Assembly (NCBI GenBank): GCA_023630585.1
Contig: CM042548.1
Span: 19,211,027-19,275,026, forward strand
Direction of reading: 5' to 3'
Length of the DNA stretch: 64,000 nt
Source of the DNA: Cranoglanis bouderius
Taxonomy: Eukaryota > Chordata > Actinopteri > Siluriformes > Cranoglanididae
The position numbers and the translations under genes are program-made. The notes under the pieces are model-generated. The model did no database searches. It was not told the origin of the DNA and saw only the letters and a program-made list of their open reading frames with translations. Positions 49,854 to 61,200 of this stretch are shown one piece after another. The stretch's first letter is position 1. Every line of letters starts with the position of its first letter.

Positions 49854-50249
49854 GGGATGCATCGATACTGATATTGGTATTGAGTATCAGTCTGATATCA
49901 TGCTCATTTACTCACACTCGTACTCATAAATAGTATCCAGTATCAGAAGATACTCCACTATTCTACGCTACTTAACATGAAATGTTAAGTAGACATGCAC
50001 ACTTCCTACTTGCTTGCTTATATCGATACTGTTCTACGCACTCAAATTAATCTCCCTCGTGCTCTCTATCAAAGACGCCATAACATCTTAAACATAAAAC
50101 TCAACATGAGGAGTTCATTGCAGCATACCGCTAAATAAAATGTTCCATGATGCCCCTGATTGATTAATACTAAGTCGTATAGTTATTTTGACTAGTATCA
50201 AAAAACATGTACTCGTACTCAGTCTGAAAAAATGGTATTGATGCATCCC
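49854..50249. mobile_element. MITE with inverted GGGATGCATC ends
   Basis: Left gggatgcatcgatactg and right, reversed, gggatgcatcaatacc are inverted ends of a 396-bp element. The interior has repeated 'gtactcgtactca'. No clear target duplication. A single related end occurs at about 29015. Style suggests hAT. Confidence 0.6.
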
Positions 50250-50382
50250 TAAAGCTTATTGAATCACTGGCAGAGTAATTTCAGCTTCACCTGCATGGGG
50301 TTGTATAATTACAGAACATGTTCATGGATAGACATCGTGACCCTTGAAGAAATAGGGGTCAGTGTAATTCTCTTTCCTGCAG

Positions 50383-50427
50383 AAAGCTAGAAACCAGGGA
50401 TCTACTGCTGTTGCTACTGAGGATGCA
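50383..50427 (+). CDS. dst: dst CH1 cassette exon, 45 bases
   Basis: Acceptor ttcctgcag and donor gtgagt bound 45 bases, in phase 0 on both sides, encoding KARNQGSTAVATEDA. It lies only 85 bases before the next exon's acceptor. It fits the CH1 reading frame with or without the 47121 cassette. No homologue is recalled, and a chance open stretch of 15 codons is possible, so the call rests on good splice signals and phase. Confidence 0.5.
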
Positions 50428-50512
50428 GTGAGTACGTGCAGCTGATAACTGAGGTGTTGCAGAATGATGTACACTCACGTTTCCCCTTTTCTTCTTTCCC
50501 CTCCTGTCACAG

Positions 50513-50590
50513 CCTCGGGAGAAAGGCCGCATGCGCTTCCACAGACTGCAGAATGTACAGATAGCACTGGACTACTTAAAAAGGCGGCAG
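50513..50590 (+). CDS. dst: dst exon: CH1, [10 protein letters not shown] segment
   Basis: Acceptor cctcctgtcacag and donor gtaagc bound 78 bases, 26 residues in phase 0: [20 protein letters not shown] then YLKRRQ. This is a nearly invariant part of plakin-type CH1 domains. Confidence 0.95.
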
Positions 50591-53120
50591 GTAAGCCCGA
50601 ACAAGCCATCCTTTAGCAGTTTCATCCTCATATCATGCAAGTACTGCTGTTCATAAGTGTGTCACTAAGATAGAAACTCATGATCTCACTGTGATGCAGA
50701 TGGTTATTCACAGTAGCCTCAGGCTGATTGGGAAATTGGATTTGTCACCGACGGGAATAATAAAAGGAGGCGCACCAAATTTATAGCATGAAGCTTGAAG
50801 ATACTAAATATTGACGTTTGTGCGCTTTATTGTCTTCCAATGAAAGCAAGCATTGCCAAAGTTCATTCATTCTTTTATCATGACAGAATTAAGTTATGAG
50901 TGTATTTTGTTCATGACTTGAAGTGCTGGAAAATCTAGTGCTGGTATTGTAGTTATGATAAATTATGTTACAACTATGGCCCCTTATTTAAATTCCAATC
51001 ATGGAATTCTAAGCATAGGATTCATGAAATGTCCAATGTGTCTGCTATAATTTTTGAGGAAAAAAAAAGCACAAACACATTATCTGTCATTGTTTGTCAT
51101 TTTATATTGTTCTGGTTTACCACAGCTGGCCCGTCTATTCTCATCACTAACAAAGAAACCTACTAATGGGTAAACAGATCTCCCCACAGAAACCATTGTT
51201 CCTGAATGACAGTTGTGTAGTCTAGTGTCCTGTTTTCTTTCTTGTCTGCTAGTGCCCTCTTATGGCTAGTAACAGACAATAACATCAGTCTAGGCAGAAA
51301 AGCTGTCTGCTAAGAACTGAACCTTGCTTGCAATTAACTCATATCACATACAGTCCCTCTAGATCGGGGGTTCTCAAACTCTTCGTAGCCAGGGACCCCT
51401 TTTAATGTAAAAATAAACACCATGGACCCTGGAAGTTTTAAAAGCGACATTCACTAGATGGCACATCAGAGCCAAAACATCACAGTTCGTCAGGTTTCCA
51501 AGTCAAACTGTAAAATGTTTTAGCGAGTTCATGCACAGCAATGTTAAATACACTGATGAGCGCTATCTCTCTGAAAACGTTCCCGGCTTGATTGAGCTAC
51601 GTCTCAATTTGAAAAACTGCATTCAAAACTGCATTCAAAAATATTTATTAATATAGAAAATCAGAACAAACCTTGTGGTGGGTTTGAGGTTTATAAAATT
51701 CACACGCTAACTGTAATAGAAGAATAGTACAGAAGAATAGTACATAAGTATGTGATTTGAGACACAACACTGTTTAGTGGAGGTAGATAAATGGGGAAAT
51801 TTGCCCATTTTTATTACACATGCCCTATTAATTTAAACATAGCTTGTCTGAATGTGACTCATAGTAACAAGTATTTCAAAATATTAGCACACAGAATCCA
51901 TCTTCAATATTTCTAATGTTAATTTGTAAAATAAATGAATGAGGAGAGGAGATGAGTTTCTCTCGTGACCCCATTTGTAAGTCAAGTGACCCCAAGCCCT
52001 AGTTAAGGAACCCCCGTCAAACAGAGTAATGACTATAAGAACTCAATACTAAATACAATAATGGTGGATTGTGATAATGTGATAATGATGGACTGTGAGT
52101 TTCACCACTGTAACTACATTTAACAATCATACACACCCGGCTTTGGTTCACATACCTCATTTTGCGATCCACCTTTCCCACCTTTCTGTTCTCTTTAGCC
52201 TTGTTTTGTATCTCTCTGTACTTATTCAAGAAACAGTATGAAAAGATAACACAAGATGTACAGTATTACATTTCAAGGAAATCTGTTAATAAATGTTCCT
52301 TTGTAACTGTCGTTACTTATCTTAAAACATGATCCAAAACAAGCTGCTAATAAGTGTGAAGGGGTTGGACTAGTTACGCAGCCAATGTTTTACTTTCACA
52401 TCTGACACTAGGTGTCCTTGATATCACCCTAAATGCTTACTTACACTGTGCTGACAGTTTTTTTTAGAGCCATTTATCCTGTACCATCACTCATTTGCCA
52501 TTTAATCAGGTCTACATGCCATATAGATCACTTTGTGGGTGCTGGATTGTTCTTACACAGCAGTCTATGGTGGGCTTTAAATGAATGGACTAAGCAGAGG
52601 GAGTGGACAAACTCATAGATGTTCACCAGATGGGCTACATTCATGTGTCAAGTTACATGGCAGGCGGACCTGATTAAATGGTTAATGTGTGTGGGCACAA
52701 AGTCCTTTTAATTTAGTGTACATGAAGCATTAATTTTGTATGTAGCATGTGACGAATCACTTCTCCTCGTCTCTCTCCATGTTGCAGTGGAGTAAATTGT
52801 GACGCTATGCCATGATGATACTATAAAACAGCACAGACAAACAACTAAATGTCTGATGCAATGTAAAATTCAAAAGGCCACATATTTCCTAGCACATTCA
52901 TTATATTCCGATCAATCCAGCAGCCAAAAAGTACATAAACTTAATTGGACTCTTGTGGCTTTAGTTAACTGAAAAAGCACCTTTTAAAATTTTTTTTTTT
53001 TTTAGCAAAATGAATAAAGTTAACCTTATTGAGATGTGACTCAGTGTATTAAAATCCCAACTGCTGGATAGAAGGTGTTGAAGTTATAGATCTTTTCACA
53101 CTGATGTGTGCTTTTCACAG
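50591..53120 (+). other. dst: dst intron with inverted-end element
   Basis: Contains a 645-bp element at 51366-52015; the rest shows nothing recognised. Confidence 0.5.
51366..52015. mobile_element. MITE with GGGGGTTC inverted ends
   Basis: Left ggggttctcaaact and right, reversed, ggggttccttaa flank about 645 bp including several 'gacccc' blocks. The left end is related to the stretch at about 6910. No target duplication found. Confidence 0.45.
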
Positions 53121-53213
53121 GTGAAACTTGTGAACATCAGAAATGACGACATCACAGACGGCAACCCAAAGCTGACACTGGGGTTAATATGGACCATAAT
53201 TCTGCACTTTCAG
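53121..53213 (+). CDS. dst: dst exon: end of CH1
   Basis: Acceptor gcttttcacag and donor gtcagt bound 93 bases, 31 residues in phase 0: VKLVNIRNDDITDGN then PKLTLGLIWTIILHFQ. VNIRNDDITDGNPKLTLGLIWTII fits the second actinin-type actin-binding signature. It joins the CH2 exon at 63257. Confidence 0.95.
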
Positions 53214-53322
53214 GTCAGTGTGCTTCACCTTTACATGATCTTTACATGGATGGTTGCTGTCAGCTGTTCATTGTTGTTCATTTCATATCTTGAGATTTGC
53301 CTCTGCGTCTGTTGTTGCGTTG

Positions 53323-53680
53323 GTGTTAGATTAGATTAGATTAGATTCAACTTTATTGTCATTACACATGTATAAATACAAGGTAACGAAATGCAGTTTA
53401 GCATCCAATCAGAAGTGCAAGAGCAGCAAGTGCAATATATACAGTATGTGCAGTTATGTACAGATAAGTTAAATGATGAGTTAAATGAGCAGTTATGTAC
53501 AGATAAGGGCAATGTAACAGGTGGGAATAAATAAATTAGCAGTGTAAGAGGTGGGGATAAATTAGCATTAATATACAGTAAATATACAGATGAAGTATGG
53601 GCAAAATATACAGATGTTCTATATTAAAGGGCAAATATACAGGTGTAGTATGGACAAATATACAGATGTGTGTGTGTGTA

Positions 53681-53778
<98 letters not shown>

Positions 53779-54650
53779 GAGGGTTCAGCGGGGGACAGAG
53801 TTCAGTAGGGAAACAGCTGTGGGGAAGAAGCTGTTCCTAAACCTGCTGGTTTTGGTCTGAAGGCTCCTGAAGCGCCTTTTGGAGGGTAGCAGCTGGAAGA
53901 GACTGTGGGCAGCACGGGAGGGGTCCTCGAGAATGCTGCGTGCCCGGCGTAGACATCTCTTCTTCTGGACGTCCTCAATAGTAGGAAGTGGAGTCCCTAT
54001 GATGCGTTGGGCAGTTTTCACCACCCGCTGCAGTGCCCTGCGGTCAGCGACAGAGCAATTCCCATACCAGACTGTGATACAGTTGGTCAAGATGCTCTCA
54101 ATCGCACAGCGGTAGAAGTTATCCAGGATGTCAGCAGAAAGGTGGTTCTTCTTCAGTGTCCTCAAGAAGAAGAGGTGCTGATGGGCCTTCTTAACCAGGC
54201 TGGAGGTGTTGCTCGTCCAGGACAGGTTATCTGAAATATGGATCCCCAGGAACTTGAAGCTTGAGACACGTTCAACAGCCATGCCGTTGATATGGATGGG
54301 GTCATGTGTGTCTCCCTTCTCTTTCCTGAAGTCCACAATGAGCTCCTTAGTTTTGCTGGTGTTCAGGAGCAGGTTACTATCAGCGCACCATGTGGCCAGG
54401 TGCTTAACCTCGGCCCTGTAGTCAGTCTCATTGTTGTCACTGATGAATCCGATCACCGTGGTGTCATCTGCAAACTTGATGATGGAGTTAGATTCATACA
54501 TAGGCCTTCAGTCATGGGTGAAGAGGGAGTAGAGGAACAGGCTCATCACACAGCCCTGTGGTACGCCAGTGTTGAGTGTGATGGTGGTGGAGCAGTTGTG
54601 ACCTGACCTAACATGCTGAGGTCTATTGGTCAGAAAGTTCATGGTCCAGT
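53323..54650 (-). mobile_element. L2 LINE, 5'-truncated
   Basis: The minus-strand element ends at 53323 in the L2 tail (reversed ...aaagttgaatctaatctaat). The 3' part is interrupted by GT/TA expansion at 53667-53774. The coding part is 5'-truncated near 54650, just before the reverse-transcriptase GVPQGCV motif. Confidence 0.85.
53785..54640 (-). pseudogene. L2 reverse transcriptase, C-terminal part, broken
   Basis: Segments TLNTGVPQGCVMSLFLYSLF and, after one in-frame TGA, IIKFADDTTVIGFI hold the polymerase GVPQG and FADD motifs (block B and the catalytic block C). LLLNTSKTKE, FKFLGIHI and the C-terminal region follow to about 53785. The TGA falls where related copies encode cysteine after FTHD. 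The stop and the missing 5' end make it inactive. Confidence 0.85.
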
Positions 54651-55722
54651 ATAATGTTATAGTATGTGGCCAGATATTACTGTTCTTAGAATTTGAATCT
54701 CTTTGTATATGTGTGACATTATGGTGTGATAGGTTTTTGGCAAAATGAAATTCAAGAACTTCAAGTACTTTATGTGCATAATCTACAATGAAATTCTTAG
54801 TTTTCACATTCTCACAGATGCTGCAGTAGGAAATAAAGGATAGTAATAACAAATAAACTAATGACACTGTTTAAAAACAGATTGGAACAAGATAGAAATA
54901 CAGATAACATCTGTTAAAAAAAATTGCATTTAATTATATATTCAAAATGATATTTTTCCTTAGTGTTTGCGAGCACTTAATCCATGCAGTTGATTATTGA
55001 ATTACCACTAGCCAGGCTGTTTTTTTAAATTTTTTTATTTATTTTATTTTTGTGTGTGTGTATTTTGTGTTATAAGTGACTAGTAGGCATGATTAATGTT
55101 TGAGTTTATACAGCACTCTTCATCATGCACACAAAATGAATGCACTCTTGATCATGCAGTTCATTTTCCAACCACAAGAGGTCAAAACAACCTCATCCAA
55201 ACAAACAAAGGTCACAACAACGTACATAACCAGAGGCGACCCTAGATTATGTGGGGCCCTTCTGACAGATTTATGTTATGTCTTCATGTTACTCCGAGAT
55301 ATTGTTGTGACCCTTTACTTCCGCTGAGGAATCGCAGTAGATGCGTGCTTCATTTCTTTATTGAAAACAGTCATAAGAACGTAGAAGAACGATTAAAGAA
55401 AGGCCCTACCCTACAATTGCTGAACACAGGCTTAAAACTATGTCCCTTCCCTCCATAACAGGCCCGGTGTTTCATGTAGAGAGTCAGCAGTAAACATAAT
55501 TCCTCTCTTAGGCTTACAGTATAGTAGGAAGGCTCATATGCACTTTTAAGAAAAAATGTACAAAATGCAGCTTTAAGGCATGTCACTTCTACGGTATCAT
55601 TAAGGCTACGTGTTTTGTTACTCTTAGTTAAAGGTAAATCATAAAATTTAAGGTAACTTATCAGACCTTAAGGGCTATTGATTTAACTTTAAGGATGCAT
55701 TAACATTATAAAATGTGTAGCA

Positions 55723-55728
<6 letters not shown>

Positions 55729-55800
<72 letters not shown>
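55729..55800. repeat. TA microsatellite
   Basis: About 36 TA units. Confidence 0.95.
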
Positions 55801-55801
<1 letters not shown>

Positions 55802-57903
55802 TCGTACTGGGTCTGTGATTTCCAAGTAAGTACAGGATGTTGAGCAGCCTCCAATCTACTATATATCACCATAATGTGCCTGCCTGCAGGAACATTCCTT
55901 GTCAAGCTTCACTCAAATGTTGTGGTGTGCTAACATGTATGATGAAAGATTTCATATCGTCTTAGAGTTTGGCGATGCTGTTTGATTGACTTATTTAGGT
56001 CATACTCGGGATAAAGCTTGCGGCTATCAATAATGGAACGCTATTCTTTTCATGTGTTCAAGTATTTGGTAATTATGTGCCCTTTCTTCAAAATCTTCTG
56101 TATGCGCCTTTGAGATATCTGTAGATTTTTGACACGTTGCACACAATCAAGCATGTACTAGTGCAGGTCGAGGTTCTTTGCGCCGGCGGCAAATTGGTAA
56201 CAATTTGCTTGATTCTATTCATGAATAATTTGACAGATGTTAAGTTTGGGGTTAGCATGGTACATCGTCTTGTGATTTAATGTGTGAGAAACGGAAGAAA
56301 ATCCAGCTACATCCCCTCACTCACCGATTTCTGGTCCACATTATGTTTTGGTCTGGGTTTTGCTTGAAGTGAACTTGCGTGCAGACTAGACATTATGTGA
56401 AAATGCTCTGCTCACAGGGTTGGGCATCAAACAACATGACTGGTTGTTCACATTACCTTATTATCTCAGATGATACCTTATTATCATTGGCAAGGTAAGG
56501 GGTGTGGTGGTGTGCTGTTAAAACTGATACCTTCTAGATATACCAACTGAAGAACACATTCAAAACGGAAATTAAATAAATAAGAAGAACATTTCAAATA
56601 TTACATTTTGCACACAATGTCGCTGTATTGGATTGCGCTATTGATTCACAGTTCATAAGAAGTTGTTCTGTGTGAAAACAAACCTGCAAACTCCCTCCTT
56701 CAAACAAGTTCAGAACTGATCCTGGTTTCAGACTCGGGCCAAGCATGAAAACACTGTGAGATTGCCCCTGCTTGTAATGCCACACACACAAAGCCTTTAT
56801 TCAGTTGCTAACAGACCTGAGTGTGGTTATTGGGCTTCCAGACTGTTTGCACTGTTGGGCAGGTGTTTTAACAATATCTTGTGTATACTCCTGTCTCTCT
56901 CAGTTTCTGTCTACCTCTTTCTCCTTCTCTTTCTCTGAACGTGTTTATTAATATTCCTGGCTCTGACTTCATGTTCCATGAAGATTGTTAGCGTCCGGAC
57001 CACACATAATACACACATACAGAGAAGCCAGCTCACAAGCCACCACTTTTCAGCATTTCTGTTTACTTGTTCAGTTATATACTCAGTCAGGAATGCTAAA
57101 AGTGTATTCAACTGTGCACATGATGCACTTCGCATCATCTCATATACCCAAACAACACTGAGGATCTAGCTGCTGGGCTGAAGATGAAACAGTAATGTTT
57201 GTAGGCTTTCGAGGCAGGTCCGAAGATGTGCAGGGATAAAAAAAAATATGCCCAATAGGTTGTTTAAGGTCTGAGGTTGTTTAATAACATTTGAGCTCAT
57301 GAAGCACATTGACAGGTAGCGTGGGGTAACGTGTGCCAAACACCTGCCCTGTCAGTCTCACGCAAGCCGTTGGGCATGAGCTGCTGGTGGCTGTGGGCCT
57401 GTTGCCTCTTGATTCTGTAGATGTGGTAGCATTTTTCGACAGTTCTCTGCACATTCCACCTCTTCAGGTGATGTCTGAGTCCATCTGCCTCTTGATATAT
57501 TTTTGAACTCAAATCGTATATTCTTGCCTTTGAACTGTGAGCTAATGGTATTTAGTGTGGACCATTTTAGGTATTTTGTTTGTCACTCATCTCCAAGTCC
57601 AAGTTCTTTTCCAGTTCTTTCCCAGTTTGTGTCTTTTGTTTCTTGGTGTTTTGTGTGTGTATGTATGCAATGTTCCCTTTTGTTACCTTGAACAATCTTT
57701 TGATCTTAATGAATAAAGGGTGTATAAATGGAGCATTAATCACAGTATATGCACGTATTTCATGTTTCCTCATGCAGCAATATTACAAAAGACCTTTTCA
57801 AAATGATCATCTGCTTTGCTGAAATGAATCTGAAAGTTATTTCATAATGATATTCAGTGGACTTCACACTGACGTCCCACATATAGAGTTATTAGCAATA
57901 TTA

Positions 57904-57935
57904 TTTGTGTGTGTATGTGTGTGTGTGTGTAATAT

Positions 57936-58005
<70 letters not shown>

Positions 58006-58008
58006 TAC

Positions 58009-58042
<34 letters not shown>
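57904..58042. repeat. GT/TA/CA compound microsatellite
   Basis: GT units, then about 25 TA units, CA units and GT units with GTAT variants. Confidence 0.95.
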
Positions 58043-59289
58043 GTATAATATTCCTGATTTCCATGAGCTGGCATTTTAGTGATAGACATGTTCCTGTCCA
58101 ATTGTTATCTTTAGTTGCTACCTGTGTAATAAATATTATATTGGAGTAGGGCTGGGTGATATGGCTGTATGAGATTGATATCGTGATTACTTATTTCACA
58201 GTATATCACAAAATGTTTTTGTAATTTTTTAATTAATTATACACTGATATATTTTAACATTCTTGGGTCAGTGCTTAAAATTGATATTGATCCACAATTA
58301 AATACAGTATAGTCTATTTTTATAGTCTTTTAGTCTAGTTTATTTTTAGTTTAGTTATCTCATGGTATTATATATGGTATTTTACTATTCAAACAATTAG
58401 CCACTGATGACCTTTAGTGGTGTCCAGTGTTTTTGAGCAACTAAAACTTCCAGGAAGACACCTAACATAAAATTAAACACAAAGTTAGTATAGTATTAAA
58501 TCAGCAAGCACCATTTATAGGGCCTGTTTGTTTAAAGTCAAGCTGCCCTAGGCTTTGTACCGGTATGTATCACAGAAAACAAAACAAAGCAAAAGAGCTT
58601 TGTCATCGGGGGTCACCTCAGCCTCAGAGCATTTTGTTGAGCCAGCCACGCTGCCCTGTTATTTTTAAAGCCCGCACGATGCCATGATTCTCTCATGCCG
58701 GTTCATGTGATCTGAGCAGCTCAATTTGCTGAGCAGCGTTTTCACAGGTGGCTTACTGCAATCAGAAGCCACCAGGACACACAGTGTGAACTAGTCTTCT
58801 CCCTTTACATTCTGTCCTGTCCTCTCTCTATCAGGCTTTGGCCATTTGCGTACAGATTAACCTAGGGGAACTTGCTCTTACTGTCCTTGTGTGCACTTCG
58901 CAGGAAGTGGAATGATCTCAGCAGTGACTGAGTGGGAATTAGTGGCTCGTGAACAGTGTTTTTTTTTTTCTCCAGGCCACGTTGCCTTTATGGTATTTGT
59001 TTTGGACTAGCAGGGCAAAGGGAGCAGTTTCAAAGGTCACCACAAACTCCAGTGTGTCGGCACTGAGCCGAGAGGGCTCAGCGGATTGGGAGAAGGAACG
59101 TGAGCTCTGCAACGTGTCAACCGAGTGCTCCTGGGACATGGAAAGAAACTTACCAGAGAACACTGTTGAGGGTGGCTGCTTAGAAGGCTGTTTGAATTAC
59201 AAATAGAGGAAAATGGCACCATTTTGCCAGGATAAGGGAACCCTTAAGCTTGTCAGATTTTCTGGTCTTTGTGTTTGAAGGAAGTCGGA

Positions 59290-59922
59290 ATGGGAAATGT
59301 TTGTGGATGTGTGAGGGGCCATAAAGATGAATGTTATGTTGACCCCTCTAAAGCTCCGCTCAGCCCCACATCTAAGGAGCTCAGAGGACGACGGTATTTC
59401 CAGAGAAGAAAGAGCAGAAAGTCAGTTGAATTTCAACCCGACAACGCCGTGAGGAGCCAAAGTGAAACTGAGAAGAATGAAAAGTGTTGTGATCATACAG
59501 ACCAGGGTGTTTATGTTGGAGAAGTTACAGTGGTCAAAACTGGCAGAAGACCAGGTATACGACAGTCTGAGGGAGACAGAAGCTGGCTGACTGTAGAAGA
59601 AAACCTCCACAAGTTTACCAAGAGTTCTAAATGTATTGTGCCAAAGGATGGGCTCCTAGAAAAGAAGCTATTTCAGAGGCAGCTGAGGAGGGCAGCGAGT
59701 TTTGGAGCTGTGGAGCATTTGCTCCGTACATTGCGGGGACATAACTCCCGTAGGAGCAGTGTGGATCATCAGTGGGAAGACATAAGAGGGCTGTCAAAGA
59801 TCATATGTGACAGTCAAGTGCACAGGAAGAGGAGGAGGGCCTTCACATCTTCCGGAGGATCTGTTTCCCACAATTCTCTGGACACCATCCCGAAAAAGTC
59901 TGCATCTCATAATGAACATGAG
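59290..59922 (+). CDS. dst: dst isoform 3 first exon: lipid-anchored N-terminus
   Basis: ATG 59290 opens 211 residues, MGNVCGCVRGHKDECYVD and on, to donor gtaaaa at 59923 in phase 0, which fits the CH2 exon at 63257 (ISEIHVTG). Glycine 2 with cysteines 5 and 7 is a typical N-myristoylation plus palmitoylation signal. Further along are basic serine sites (RRKSRKS 39-45, RRAAS 133-137, RRSS 154-157) that look like PKA/basophilic kinase targets, and a basic run KRRRAF at 180-185. The exon lies between CH1 and CH2, so this isoform has CH2 without CH1. It corresponds to BPAG1 isoform 3. An upstream ATG at 59269 is in frame but the MGN start is favoured by the lipid signal. Confidence 0.85.
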
Positions 59923-60929
59923 GTAAAACGTTCATGTTCATTTCATGTTGCATTTTTTATTTATTTATTTTTTTTTAAATTTTGTGGTGAAAATACACTA
60001 TAAGAAAACTAGAAAGATTTTGACAAGGAATGATTTGAAAGGTCCCTAAACATCTCCTGCCTGTACTTTGATCTTTGTCTTATTATATTTTAAATTCTGG
60101 CTCATTGATATCAATTCCTTGGGATTATACTGCTTTCCAAAGAATGCACTTTTATAATTGCAGCACTTGAGGCTTTTTGTGTTTCGTGTTATACTCCGTA
60201 TAACCCCTTCAGATCATGCATCCATATAATATATGTAACATGGTTCCAAGATTTTTCTTTTGTGTGGTCTATTGTCCATGTACAGTCAAATAGGAATGCT
60301 TTACAAGAGTGCAGCAGCAGTGCTTAGTCATGTAAGAAGATATCAAAAGATATCAAATTATATTTAACTTGTAATTAAAGGCTTTTGAAAGCTGGATAAT
60401 ATAATATAATGGGGAACAGAATTAGTGATCGACGTAAACACAGATTTGCTCATCAGTCATGCTCATGGGACACTGCTCATGTAGTGTATAAAACATGCAA
60501 AGAATTATCTATCCACACAGTTATTGTTCTGCATGGAATCTAGGACCAACAAAGTACCCAAGTTAACTATAGTCTCTGTCAAGCTATTATGCAAAAAAAA
60601 AACCAACAACAACAACAAAAAAATTGATTATACACTAGTGAAAATTGCAGCACATTTGTATCATTTACAAATTTCCTGCAATATTTGATGAGATGTTCGC
60701 AATTTGTGCAAACATTCTCCACTGTGTTGTGCTATTATTCAAAACTATAAAAACAGTAGCTCATGTAGTTGTTATACACATTCTGGAATTTGTAACAATG
60801 TTTATTAAGGGAGGGGGGGCATCCCTGTTATTTGTGGATGATGATGTTCTCTTGGTCTCTGGCACTTCCCCAAACTGTGAAGCACATAGATGTCTTTGTA
60901 TGCTGTAGCATTACAGTTTATCTTGACCA

Positions 60930-61200
60930 GAACTAATCCTAACCCAAGCTTGTACCAGCATGACAGTGACCCTGTGAGGTCCATGAAGACACAATTTGTC
61001 AAGGTTGGAGTGGAAGAACTCTAGTGGTCTGCACAGAGCCCTGACCTCAACCTCACTGAACACCTTTGGGATGAATTAGAATGCCGACTGCACCCCAGGC
61101 CTCCCCACCTGACATCAGTACCTGACCTCACTAATGCTTACCAGTACCACAGTAATAAAGTCGGGCGAGTGTTACTGAAGGATGTGGGAAATGATTTTGT
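60930..61200 (+). mobile_element. Tc1-like transposase remnant
   Basis: The translated stretch with QSPDLNLTEHLWDELECRL, broken by stops, matches the Tc1 C-terminal 'SPDLNPIEHLW' block. Ends not resolved. Confidence 0.55.

Larger units (their letters stand above)
47238..50382 (+). other. dst: dst intron with Harbinger-type element
   Basis: Contains the 689-bp element at 47637-48325 and an inverted-end element at 49854-50249. No other feature found. Confidence 0.6.
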
